Below, one piece after another: positions 26,150 to 37,800 of a stretch of 64,000 bases of DNA; the stretch's first letter is position 1, and every line of letters begins with the position of its first letter. The position numbers were made by a program, and so were the translations under genes. Origin of the DNA: Voacanga thouarsii. Lineage: Eukaryota; Streptophyta; Magnoliopsida; Gentianales; Apocynaceae. Location: positions 1,550,001 to 1,614,000 of the forward strand of contig JANUWF010002145.1 of NCBI GenBank assembly GCA_026120185.1, read 5' to 3'. Under the pieces are notes generated by a model. It made no database searches, had not been told where the DNA came from, and was given only the letters and a program-made list of their open reading frames with translations.

Positions 26150-27901
26150 ACCCTCTAGTTGGTTATTTTTTCTTTCATTTTACTTTATTTTTCTTTTCTA
26201 GTTTTTATGCTTTAGTTTTTCTTTTGTATTTTTCTTTTTAGGTACTTTGTCAATGCCTCTTTCTTCAGGAATTTTGCTCTTGTACAGCACATTGCCAATA
26301 CCTTTTTTAGGTACTTTGCCAATTCAGGTTTAAGTATTGTCTTTCTTATCTCTTCTCTTTTATATTTTTGGTCCCATGGCATTATTTATTATTTATTCTA
26401 TTTATTTGGCCATTGAGGACAATGTCCCGTTTAAGTGTAGGGGAGTGATTCGATTGAAAATTCTTCTATGCATCATTCTTTTATACTTTATCCTTCTTGT
26501 GAGGAAAATTTTCAAATTTTTTTCTGATTTCCTTTAAGATTTCAAACTGTATTTTTAATGCATGTCTTTAGGATGGATTATAGAACATATGTTCTATATC
26601 ATTTATGGCTTATGCATGACTTTTTGCACGCACTTGGACTAAGCAGTTATTGATCAAATGCTTTACATTGTTCTTAAACATATTTTTCTACTAAAATTCA
26701 TGGAGCATTCTAGAACTTACTTGAATACCTCTCGAGGAGAAATAAGAAAGACATTCATAATTTAATTTAGGGATGGCGGTAATAGGCCTTCTTTGGATAG
26801 TTTGAGCTTTTCAAACCTAACTATTTTCGTATTTATCCCTAGTGCCTATTTTGAGCCTAAATTGGTGAATTTCTTTCTTAAAACCCATTATCATACTGTG
26901 TCCATTATTTCTTTCTAAGAGTTTGAATAATTCTTCCAAACCTCTATGCTTTTGATGGATAAAAGTATATGTAGGAGAATGTTGAGGGAAATTACTTATG
27001 AAAAGATCATGACTTGTTGCTTTCAGTCATGCATTAATAGCGTATAAGTTGGGAAAGGTAAGAAGGAAGAAAAGGCAAAAAGAGGAAAAAAAAGAAAAAG
27101 TGAAAACAAAAAGCTGCTAGAAAAGATGAGAAGAGATAAACTGAGAAAGAAAAGAACAGCAACAGTAAAAACAAAATGAGAGAGAAAAGAAAGAAAAGAA
27201 GAAAAATTAAAAGAGAAAGAAAAGAAAGATCACAAGAGGAATGGTGAGTGAGCTGTAAAAGTTGAGTTCACGTTAAGTTTTTGACACCATTGCTAAAAAT
27301 TTGAACGATCTTGCGAAGAAAAATTATTGATGAGTTGGGAAGGATTGAAAAAACAATGCAGGATTTACTTGAGTTGAATTATAATTGCTAAACAAGGTTT
27401 TGGGTTTTGATTGATTTTGGGATAGGAGAGCAAGAGAAGTATGGAAGTTATTTATACATTTTGTTTATCCTTTTTTTGCGAACTATCAGCTTCTTTGATA
27501 ATTGATTCTCATATGTCCTTCGTTTGACAAGCTACATTACAAGCCCTTTAGCCTTACATTACAAGCTTGAAAGTCCTACTTGACTTAAGTAGAATAATGA
27601 TATATCTCAAATTAGTGAAGAGAGTGTATGAAAAGTAAGCTTATGGAATGCATATTCTTTTTGAACTAAATTCTTTTCAATGGTTTGAGAATATTATTAA
27701 GTATTGGAATGGTTCTACTAAGTCGCTATTCACTTACACAAGTCTTGCATTTGTAGTGAAAGATATAGTAACTTATGTTTTGTGTTCTTAAATGAAGAAA
27801 GCATTAGAGATATCGTTTTGGAATTGGTTTGAGTGAATCCGATGAAACCTTGTGTTTTCCTACTTGTCTTTGATACTTTGCTTGAGGACAAGCAAAGAGC
27901 T
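26150..27901 (+). other. Athila-like 3' non-coding region without env-like gene
   Basis: About 1.75 kb between pol and the polypurine tract. The longest frame starts at 26337 (66 codons, hydrophobic) and is not recognisable. Contents: a hairpin with loop AGGA followed by TTAAGTGTAGGGGAG (26411-26445), then a strongly purine-biased stretch at about 27045-27245. In many Athila relatives this interval holds an env-like frame; none survives here. Confidence 0.7.
26411..26445 (+). other. Internal hairpin plus polypurine-like module
   Basis: CATTG-AGGA-CAATG (26411-26424) is a 5-bp stem with the same AGGA loop as the hairpin at 27877, followed by TTAAGTGTAGGGGAG (26431-26445), nearly the same as the tract beside the 3' LTR. 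It lies 260 bp after the pol stop. It may be an internal polypurine tract; this is an inference from the resemblance. Confidence 0.55.
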
Positions 27902-27915
27902 AAGTGTGGGGGAAT
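27877..27915 (+). other. Hairpin plus polypurine tract before 3' LTR
   Basis: TTTGCTTG-AGGA-CAAGCAAA (27877-27896) is a perfect 8-bp stem with a 4-base loop. It is followed directly by GAGCTAAGTGTGGGGGAAT, whose purine-rich GTGTGGGGGAA abuts the LTR at 27916. This is the likely plus-strand primer region. Confidence 0.8.
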
Positions 27916-29386
27916 TGATAAGGCCTAAATTAGTTATTTTTTTCTATTTATTGAGGATTTTTTTGTGATACATTTTGTTCAATAACTAGTCATATTCTTT
28001 TATATTTGAGATTTTACTCTTGGAAAGATATTTTGTTCATTATTTCAGATTTTAAGGGTAAAACAAAGCAAAAACGTCGCACAACAGAATATAAGCGATG
28101 CTGGCCAGGGCAGAGGAACTAGCGTCAACCATGTGTGTTGGCACGCACTTCGAGATAATAAAAAATTGTTGAAACAGGACTAGAATAGAACCGAACCGGC
28201 GCCAGCTCTAGTAGCCAAGGCGGCGCCGGCTGTACTCTAGACAACATTGTGCTGAAATCAAGAAAAAATTGGCGAATGATTGAAGAAATAGAACACAACC
28301 GGCATCGGCTCCAGCAGCCAAGGCGGCACTGGCTGTGCCTTGAGGATAAGACGGAATCTTGATTTTTCCACGTGGTTTTTGGTAATCTGTAGAATTTTAG
28401 TATCTGCCTACTTCTACTCGGCCAAGAACCTTGCACCAACAAGTTTAGGCACTTTTTAAGCCTATAAATAGATGGAAAACACAAGAGAAAAGGAGAGAAT
28501 TCATAGATCATCATAGAAAATCACTCAAATCAAATGAGGAATTCTCCAAATCAATGAGGGTTGTGCAAGAAGGTTTTCAAAGGAAGAAGAATGAGGCTTG
28601 TCTATGAGAGCTTTCTTTTACTTTTGCTTTCTTTTTTCTTGACAATGATATATTAATTGTTTTATTGTAATTTGACATTGTTTTAGGTATTCATGATTTT
28701 TAGAGTTATTTGATCTTTTGATTAATTAATTGTTATTCTTGGTGTTTAATTACTTGCGCGTATTACGATATTAATAGGTTGTTTCTTTCCATTAACTTGC
28801 TTAGACAAAGGGGTTAATTGTTAGGAACAAAGTAATTAAAGGTTAATTGATGTCTGTCAGGATATAGATTCATTGGTTAATTTCATGTGTAAATTTGCTA
28901 TGAATGGAAATTTAATCAAAGGATTGTGTTTAATGCATCTTTTAGGTGAATTAGTTGAGACATGATATGTGATGCTAGTTTGTCTAAAAGATAGGGATTT
29001 CATGGATTGGAAAAAGAAGTGAATCCATATTATCCTTCATGATGCCAAGAGAATAATTAGTTATGATAAAAATTGGATACTTTAAGATTATGTTTGTCAA
29101 AATAATGGTTTGAGTTACATAATTCTCCATCCTTGACATGTATATATTATTTTAGTTTATTTTTCTTTTTATTTATTTTTTGCTTTTTTGGGTCGGTTAA
29201 ACAATGAAAGAAAAAGGATTAATGCATACTTGTTCCTTGAGGATCGACACTCGTTCGAACCCTATGCCATGTTAATGATGAGTACACTTGCTCATATGTG
29301 TAATTTGGGATTAACGTTTTAATTTAAATTTGATTGAGAATGTGCTTATTTTTATATAATTTTTATACCCAAATAAATACGCATCA
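27916..29386 (+). repeat. Athila-like 3' LTR
   Basis: 1471 bp from TGATAAGGCC to ACGCATCA, aligned with the left LTR over its length. The CCGGC-rich block at about 28190-28345 has two recognisable units of roughly 45-50 bp built around ACCGGC(G/A)(C/T)C and GGCGGC(G/A)C(C/T)GGCTGT. Scattered substitutions relative to the left copy show that the insertion is old. Confidence 0.92.
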
Positions 29387-30019
29387 ATTATGAAATGTTT
29401 GAACATGCTTTGTTTTTGGTAAATCTTCTATACAAGATATGTTGAGTAGAAAATTTTACATTGAATTTTATAAAACACCTAGAGTTAAAAATCTCATGCA
29501 TTAAAAGGATTGCCAAATTTATAGCATGATTTTGAACTATTAGCTTTAATTATGATGAAAGCTATTTATGATATTTATGAACTACATGATTATAAAAATC
29601 TTAGAATAGATAGATTCTAATGATGTGGTTTGAACCTATAGGAGTATATTTTGTATCAACATTCTTTTTTTGAATGTATTTGTTTTGGAAATGAGTTTCA
29701 AATGTATTGAGCTTTTTTGGGAAAAGACATTGCGTTGATCTATCATGACTTATGATTGTGATTCTTGAATACTCAAATGAGCCATGAACTTATACTAGCT
29801 TATGCATATTTGAGAATGCTTTTCGGTTCGTGACCACTTTTAGATTGTGGTCTCTTTCTTAGCAAGGTGACAGTATATATTGTAGAGCTGTCCTTAGCTA
29901 GCAACATGTTTTCCATTGAGAAAAACAGAGGTCGGATATGGGACATCCGTGTCGTAGGGCATACCATGACGATAGTAGTAATATGATTGATTTGTAATGG
30001 CATGTGTACATTGAATTGA

Positions 30020-30020
<1 letters not shown>

Positions 30021-30055
<35 letters not shown>
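30021..30055. repeat. (CA)n microsatellite
   Basis: About 17 CA units inside the last piece of the Ty3 solo LTR. The minus-strand frame through it (29800-30057) is only a Cys-Val repeat and is not a gene. Confidence 0.95.
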
Positions 30056-30057
<2 letters not shown>

Positions 30058-30796
30058 TGTTGTTAGGATTTGAGATCTTATTCATGCTAGGTGGCAATTT
30101 TATTTGATGGGATGAGGTCCTATCGGTTGATATGAGATTGCAATGTGATTTTTGATTTGGTATTATTATTGAAAATGTATTTTGAGAATATAATATGATT
30201 TATATATGAAAGCTTAATACAAATGCTGTAAATGATGTGAATGATTTTATGATCTCAAAGGTTAACTCATTTTCTCTAAAATATAAACATTGTAGTTAGT
30301 TTGGAAATTTGTGAATCTCCTATGAATTATTTTGTATATTATAACGTCATGGATTACCATTTCTTACAACTGTTCTGGCAATTTGTCATGCATCATAAAA
30401 GGTGTTTCTTAAAAATTTTCACGTAGCACACACAAGACTTATTGATATCTCATTTCACACAATCTTATTCATGTTTTATAGGAAGAATTGTTTAAGAGTA
30501 AGTTCGAGGAATTTATGTTGATGATATTTTGGGATTATGTATTTTCGTATTCGAATTTATTTTATGGATGTTCATTTGAGATGTTTCTTTGAGATATTAT
30601 TTATTTGGGAGTTTGATATATTTATTCAAAGGCTACGTAATAGTATTATTTTTGAGTAATTAAATCTTCACAATTTCTTTATTTAGTTGTTTCGTTATAA
30701 AGATCCTTTGTCACTTAGATAGGGTGACATCCTTGACCCACCTGTAGTTGTGGGTGTTACACATGTAGTTTAGAAAGATTATTAATATGAGGTAGT

Positions 30797-30893
30797 GAAT
30801 AGACAGAATGAGTATTTTTTTATTATTTAAAAAAATAAAATGTAAAATAATTTTGAAATGCACATCAAGTGACTTGATTGAATGTTATTCATA
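30797..30893 (+). repeat. Inverted repeat, left arm
   Basis: About 95 bp containing AAAATAATTTTGAAATGCAC and AAGTGACTTGATTGAATGTT. It pairs in inverse orientation with 34182-34280, with a handful of substitutions and one or two single-base indels. Confidence 0.75.
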
Positions 30894-33800
30894 AGCGTTA
30901 TTTAATTAACTCAAGTTTGGAAATATTTTTATGAACAATTTTAGTATGATTTGACTTTTATCTAAATTAGGTTGGTGCCCGTGCGTTGCACGAGATAATT
31001 TTCGTAATTTTTTTAATTTTTTTGCATTAAAAAATAATTCAGATAATAAGATAAACCCAATTCAAAAGAATAAAAAATTCAGATAACTTTGATTTAAAAA
31101 AAAATCCAATTCAAATAACAATGATATTTAAAAATAAAAAAAAAACCTTCAAATTTTGGGAGGAATGCAATGTATAAATATAGAATAATATTTTTGGAGT
31201 TCCTAAAAAGATAAAAAAAAATGAGAAATTAAAAAGAATATAATTCTAGGAGGTTCAAAAAAGCTAGCATAATGATTAGTTCAATGAATTCAAATAAATC
31301 ACATGAATGTATTTTTTTTAAAGAAAATGTTAAGAAAAAAAAATACATTCATTTGATTTATTTGAATTTAGTGAATGAAGATAACTTTTACATTTTCTTT
31401 TAAAAAATAACCAGGGAAAAATTCTTTTAAATTCAATAATTTCGAATGTCAACACCTGATTATAGTTATCAGATTCGCTGTTCGTTCCGGTACGGAGTAC
31501 ATGTATGGGGACGCAATTCGTTAATTTTAAAATTTAAGATTCGTTAAGGAGTAGGCTCTTTCAGTACGTTTCGGAAGGCAAAAATTATAATATAAAATAT
31601 TATATATACAATTTATAAAATAATAAAACCTATGTATAAAGATATAAATTATTTTATACTTCTAAATTTAAATTACTAATTAAATGCATTGAAACTTATA
31701 CCTCTTTATTCTTTCTTTGACTACTGGTAATTTTAAGATATATTTCATAAATTATTCATCGAGTAGTTAGTTAATTTTCTTTTCAAATTTTCATTTAGAA
31801 AATTAGGTCTTTAAATTTTCAAAACTAAAAAGAGAAAAGAATTAAAAAAAAGGATATAGTAGTAATTTTGGCTTTTATCAAAAACCCTATTAGTGTTAAG
31901 TGGTTTCTTCTTCTACAATGGGAACGCTGCTACACCAAAAGTCATCTCCTTTTTCCTTTCCCTTAGTCCCAGCCATGAATCCTCTATTCCTCTTTTTCCT
32001 TCTCTGTTGTTGCCTGAAGTTCTAGTTGGTGATGATGCAGTCATCTTGGGCTTTGGTCAAGAGGAATTACACAGGCTGTTCAATCCACCTCCAATCTCCT
32101 CCAGCTTATGCTTCAATCTTCCCTTTATCAGGCAATTCTTTAAAAAGATTTTGTTCTTACGTTCCCTACTATTTTTTCAATTTATATCTCTGAATTGTCG
32201 ATTTTCTGGGTAGAATTATTTCTGCAATATTTGGCTTTATCCTTTGGGATAATCTATTCATTGCAATTCACCTTAATTTGCTTTTGATTTGGAATTTATT
32301 GGTTTTGATTATTGTTTTCAGGATGTCCTATTCCATACAGACTTATGAAACTGTAATTTGTTGAATTACTCTAGCTTTGCACTGTGAAATGCTTCTGGTG
32401 CATTTTGAGTTTCATTGATCTTCTGTTCAGAAATATTGCAGTGCTTGAATTTTCCAAGGATTAATGTATCAGATACATTTTCCATTCTATATAGATTCTC
32501 TTGCATTTTGTTTTTCTTTTCCTTTGTGGAGCAATTAATTAGGTTAAATTACATGCGTTACTTTGCAAATGTCCCTTTGAAACCTGAAGGAGTTCTATTT
32601 GCTTTTCTTCATAGTACAAATCCTCTTTCATCATCTGAATCCATGGTTTCCCAAGAAGCCACTGCCTTAAGACCTACTTTTTCTATTGTTGGCCAGACCA
32701 GGACATCTATGTAATTTTCGCTTTTTGGATTCAGTCTATCAAAACTTTTTGTTTCTACAATTTCCATGTGAAATCACCTGTCGAAAATGAACATGAAGAG
32801 AATCAGAATCTATTTTGTTATTTTTCATTTTTCGGTAATTTTCTTCCTCCCAGAAGTACAATCCCTTTCTCAGCATTTAAGTCTAAGGTTTCCCAAGTTT
32901 CCCAGGAAGCCACTGCCTTTGGATATGCTTTTGCTACTACTGGCCTGACTACTATATCTTCGTCTTCATCTCATGAGACCCCTGGTGTTGGACCTGTACA
33001 TCTAGGTGTGCCTAGTGTTCCATCTCCAAGACCTTCATTGCTATCATCTGCTCCAGCCAATGCTCTCATTTAGAAGCTGGATCCCCTCACTATGGCTCAT
33101 GGTCCCAGGCCTTGCGCTGGATACATGGAACGGACAGCTTTATGCCCACTACTTAAACCTTCTACTGGTTTTATTGAAGCCCCAGTCACTTCCTGTCCTC
33201 AAGAATTGTAGGTGATTTCAAGACCAAGACAACTTCCTCTGCAAAGCATAAACACTGTTCCATCAGCATGTCACATATAAGAAATTAGTTGAATAAAAGG
33301 GATGAATAAGAGGGCTTGATTATATAAAGATGTCCTGTTGGTTTCGCACAACAGGACACCAACCAACAAACATCCAAGAAAAACATCACATGGTTCTGTC
33401 ACAATCACGGCATGAACTCCAAGGGGAAAGGAGTAATAAAATTTCCAACTTACCTCTCAATCGTGGAAGGAAAAGAATGGTTGCGATGTTCTTCTCCTAT
33501 TGTCGTTTGGGTTCTTCAAAACAAAAGGGGAACGCAGTGGCTCTTGTTTTGCTGAAGGGAAAAGAGTGATGTGGGTGTACTTCTGGACTTCGGCAGAGAG
33601 TAATGGAAAGAAAGATTAGAGAGGCCGAGGGAACTCTCTAGGATGTGCTTGGTTTGCTTCGGTTGGGGGGAAGGCTAGGGAAATCAGGTTCCTTCGATAG
33701 AGGAGTGAAGGAAGGTGATTGATGAATTTAAGAATAGAAAGTTCAGGTCTTGAGGAGGTGATTGGGGTGGTGGTTTCGGCCAAGGTGCTGGCAAAGGAGA

Positions 33801-34143
33801 TGGAAGAAAGGGAAAATGAGAAGGATTACTTTTGGTTTTACTGCTGTTGATGGAGACCTGAAAGGTTACCTCTGGTGGCAATGGTGGATGTAACTTTGAT
33901 TACATCTATCTTATATGAATTCAGATAACTCTAATTATTCTCATGTTATCTAAATTCGTCCATATTATCTAAATTCATTAAATTTTGATTACGTCTATCT
34001 TATTTGAATTCTTATTTGAATTCATTGACCCTAATATTAAAAAAGAAAAAACTCTTAAAATTTATTTACCAGGGGCAAAAAAAAACTTACGTGTCAATGC
34101 AGGAACGTGACATGTGTTGTAACCGGAGGCTTCCGCAACTCCT

Positions 34144-34181
34144 ATTATATATATATATATATATTTATTTATTTATTTATT
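34144..34181. repeat. (AT)n(ATTT)n microsatellite
   Basis: About ten AT units followed by five TTTA-type units, directly inside the right inverted-repeat arm. Confidence 0.95.
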
Positions 34182-34280
34182 TAACATTCGATCAAGTCAC
34201 TTAGATGTGTATTTCAAAATTATTTTATATGTTATTTTTTTTAAATAATAAAAAAGTACTAACTCGGTCAATATTTAAAT
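34182..34280 (-). repeat. Inverted repeat, right arm
   Basis: The reverse complement of this stretch aligns with 30797-30893 across the AAAATAATTTTGAAAT and AAGTGACTTGAT blocks. Together the arms could be terminal inverted repeats of a ~3.5-kb DNA transposon. I found no clean target duplication. Confidence 0.75.
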
Positions 34281-34469
34281 GTACAAGACATATTATTCAT
34301 ATTTGAGTTGTTTTTTTTTTCCTTTTTTGAATTGGGAAACAAATAAAGACCACATAATTAAAATAATTTGATTTCCTGTTTACTTCCAAAAATCCAAAAT
34401 AAAAAACCAAACCAAACCAGATTTCAAAGAAAATCAAAATTAATTCAATTTGGTATGATAATTTTAGGG

Positions 34470-34878
34470 TTCAAACAAAAATGACTTCCTCTAACCTCGA
34501 GGGAGGTTAGTATAAAATCTCAAACTAGAGGGGAGGTGTGTGTAATAGTGTTAAACTTCGTGGGAGGTTGTGTTCACAGATCACCCCACCATTGACAGCT
34601 GTCAAGGTAACGCAGACGCAACCATTATAATTGCTTCTGTGCAGTTCTTTTTCCTTTTCCTTCTATTCTAAGGTTTTCTTCATCTTTCTGCGAACCTCTT
34701 CTTTACTCTTCAGTTGATCTACTCATAGTCTTCACACTCGAAGTTCTATGTAGCAATTGATTATAATTATCTTGTAAGAAAGGTTATTCTCTTGCTGTGC
34801 GTTACAGAGGCTTTTTTTTTTTTTTAATTTGATTAAAATTTGTTATCTTTTCATTTTTCTGGAACTAGGATTTGCAAA
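34470..34878 (+). promoter_or_regulatory. Upstream region and probable 5' UTR of the RABC1-like gene
   Basis: Three degenerate units of roughly 30-35 bp carrying GGGAGGT (at about 34500, 34532 and 34564) lie 300-400 bp before the start codon. A pyrimidine-rich leader (about 34645-34720) is typical of plant transcription starts. A donor-like TTGTAAG near 34771 and an acceptor-like pyrimidine tract ending CTGGAACTAG at 34869 suggest an intron in the 5' UTR just before the ATG at 34879. No clear TATA box is seen. All of this is inferred from sequence. Confidence 0.4.
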
Positions 34879-37800
34879 ATGGAATCTTCGTCTGCATCTT
34901 CAGCACAGGAGTTTGATTATTTGTTCAAACTGTTGCTTATTGGTGATTCTGGAGTTGGGAAGAGCAGCCTTTTGCTTAGTTTCACTTCAGACACCTTCGA
35001 CGATCTGTCTCCGACTATTGGTAACTTCATCAATATTTATGTTTTGCATATGGTGTTATTTTGCACATTTGCTTTGTAGTTTTTAAGAAATGGTAATTTA
35101 TCAATGGTAAACAATTGATCTTTGTTTATTTTGTTTCTGTGTTTGATAACATTAATAGCCTTGGAATTTAAAGTGATTTTACTGGGTTAAAGATGTGAAT
35201 TTGAACTGTAGACAAAGGTGCGGAGCTTCGGAGGATGCCTGATTTAACTCATTGATTTTGAAGCTTGTTTGAAAGATTCCAAGTTTTGAATGATGATTTT
35301 GATAAACTGAAGTTATAAATAAATGCTATGTGATGCTTGGTGCCCTTCTTTTGTTGGATGATAATCTTTGATTTAGTTAAAGTTTTCATTGTTTTACAGT
35401 TTAGAGAATGGTTGGGAGATATGGTAGCTATATGGTTTTGTCAAGTGATTATATCTACTTCTGCCATGAATGCATGATGTATCTGTTTTAGTGGAGCTGT
35501 TTAGAATGTACTTTGGCATTGATGTGGCTAGATCAAGAATAATGTAGAAAAACTAGAGCTTGAACTTGGAATGCAGTGTATCCAGGTGAATCCTGCTTTG
35601 TTTGCTCTGACTAACTAGTACTAGTTAATGGACAGATGGTCACAATATCCCACTCCACCACACTCCTAAAGATGTCATCTGACTTCAATCTTCCTTTCCC
35701 CAAAATCAATTTGTACTTCCCACTCCAATTGAACTCCTTCAACCCTGATAAAAGTTAAAAAATGATTTCTGTGGAAGCTCATTGTTGGCTAGTCCTCCTC
35801 AATTGATTTTTGGGATAATCCTTTGTTTTGTAGCCCTGGGGCTATTTACAACTAGCCAATTAAGAATTACTAGTACTGGTAATGCATCTTTGATATAGTC
35901 ATCAATTCTCCGGAGAGGTCACAATTGCCACAAGATATTAATGATGAGGAAGGTTTCTTTATTATGCTACTAATACTTAATCTGAACCAATCCACATGCT
36001 CCCATTTTTAACAAGATTCTGGCTATAAGAACACAAGTAGAGTAATATGCTTCTACATGGTTATCTAGTAATTAGTGATTTGACAGAAAATGAAAAACTC
36101 AATATAAAGTATTATTTCTAAGGCCACAGGATAACAGCTGTTTTATTGATATTTCAAAATTTAATCTTGGTTCGTTAGAACCATATAAACTGATACCTAA
36201 AACTCCCGTTAAGAGAAAAATCAAGTCCCCTGCTGTGTCCAAAATAAATTTATGCAGCTGACTACAGATTGTTTTTTCCTCCCCATGTGGATAGAAGTAG
36301 ATAAATGGGAACTAATTTGAACTCCCACATGATAGGAAAAAAAATAAAATAAAAGGTCATGAGAAGAAAATGATCCTATTTAACCACTGTACAGGTAACA
36401 TCAAGAAATGAAATAATCAAGAATCTTAGGTAACATGCCAAGGCGATAATGTAGGTAAGGTGGTAACAAATCCCATTAGTAAAGAGGTTCTACGGTTCCC
36501 AATCTTAAAAGGATATTATTATTTTTATTAAAAAAAAATCCATTTATGGTCCTCCAATAGTTGATTAATAGACGGTCCAGTTGGAAATAATAACAGAATG
36601 TATAGACCGTCAGAAGGGGTTCTGAAATACATATACATATAGTTGGTTCAAACTTTTCCTTGATATGGTTTTCCACAATTCATGCAAATAGCCACACAAC
36701 TTGGTATACATTTTGCTATCCAGTGATAGCAGGGACACTTGAAAGCAGGACCTATGTTTCCTTGAGTTTAAAATTCTGGCTTATTTTTATTTCAACAGAT
36801 CTTAAATCCTGAAAGTTCTATGCAATCTACCTTTGTATTCAATTTATCTCTTTCTGTAGATAGATATATGCTTCTTTTTTATATAGCTAAACATATTTTT
36901 GCAGCTTTTAGGATGTACTTTTATATCTTTATTTAGAGAAATTGGAAATCCATGGGCCTGGTGGTTTCGGCCATATGTGCCATCTCTGCACTGATGTGGT
37001 AGATAACCTGTCCCCTCATCTTAGCATTTTAAAACACTTCAAAGTATCAAAGGGGTTCTGGTGCTTCTTTCTTTGTAAGCATGGCTTTCAAAACCTGTTT
37101 ATTACCATTTTGCATTTTTTTTTCCCCTTTGCTAACCAAAGATCTACAATGAAGTAAACTTCACTACAATAGTAGATCTGAATGCTAGTCAGGCTTTATT
37201 CCCCATGTTCAGGGCATATTCTGTTCTTAGAAAATTCCCTTTTGGCTTTGCTTTTTCCCCAAAAGAAAGTATAATGCGGTTTTGATATCCCTATAGTTTT
37301 TTCAATTTTGGGAGCTGAAGATTTGCCAAAAGCATGTAGAACAAATTATTGCTAACAGCCTTTATTGATGGCATGTTCTCCAAACAAAAGTAATGCTGAC
37401 ATCTTTTGTGCATAACATTACCATTGTAGTTCTGCCTTGCTGCATTTTTTTAGTGGTTGGAGGAGGGAGGGAGAGGGCAGCTTTTTGCTTCAAATAGTTT
37501 TCATCCCTTTTTTTTTTTTTTTTTTTGGTGGGTCACTGATTGTCATTTATCTTTTCTGCAGGGGTGGATTTCAAAGTAAAATATGTTACTGCTGGAGGGA
37601 AAAAATTGAAGCTTGCCATTTGGGACACAGGTATTAAACCAGAACCAGAAAACAGAAGGATTAGCATAGAAGATTGGTATTATTTATGATTTTGCAATTC
37701 CATTAAGGATGAATTGGTTCTCATTTTCCAGAATATTGTATATGCCAGAAATATTTGATTATGGTTGCATGTGCATATGGAAAATGATTCATTTAGCCCT

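Larger units (their letters stand above)
20171..29386 (+). mobile_element. Athila-like (Tat/Athila) Ty3 retrotransposon
   Basis: LTRs of 1501 bp (20171-21671) and 1471 bp (27916-29386) begin TGATA(G/A)GGCC and end ...CATCA. A perfect ATTAT duplication flanks the element (20166-20170 and 29387-29391). A primer-binding site resembling the tRNA-Asp 3' end follows the left LTR, and a polypurine tract precedes the right LTR. The plus-strand pol has the protease, RT, RNase H and integrase order of Ty3 elements. The capsid part of gag is missing and no env-like frame is seen after pol, so at 9.2 kb it is shorter than full Athila-type elements (often 10-12 kb). It lies within the Ty3 solo LTR that starts at 6905. 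Confidence 0.92.
6905..30761 (+). mobile_element. Ty3 Tekay/Del-like solo LTR (~4 kb), split by three insertions
   Basis: It begins TGTAACACCCC at 6905 and ends GGGTGTTACA at 30761; the end is similar to that of the LTR at 2161-5640, which gives plus orientation. Flanking 5-mers CTTGT (6900-6904) and CATGT (30762-30766) match at four of five positions, as an aged target duplication would. The LTR's own DNA survives in four pieces: 6905-8177, 17399-17751, 19205-20170 and 29387-30761, about 3.95 kb in all. No internal gag-pol lies between the ends, so this is a solo LTR left by recombination. Each of the three interrupting elements has its own boundaries and target duplication (one with 4 of 5 matching), so each arrived after this LTR did. 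Confidence 0.75.
30762..34330. other. Unassigned block bounded by inverted repeats, no intact gene
   Basis: AT-rich ends (30762-31860 and 33900-34330) surround a less AT-rich core (31880-33890). The core has exon-like composition but no frame that I recognise. In the core, a short phrase TTTCCCAAGAAGCCACTGCC occurs at about 32648 and, slightly changed, at about 32900, in frames ending at 32714 and 33073; the second is Ser/Pro-rich. A splice-donor-like GAGAGGTAAG on the minus strand near 33455 and a pyrimidine-rich minus-strand stretch upstream of it resemble a gene's 5' end. A short palindrome CGTGC-GTT-GCACG lies at 30980-30992. Possible readings are captured gene fragments inside a TIR transposon, or a decayed gene. 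Confidence 0.4.

Noticed and set aside
34829..35086. Alternative frame over RABC1 exon 1
   Set aside because: The Rab P-loop frame starting at 34879 splices cleanly into a full family-length protein; the other frame matches nothing.
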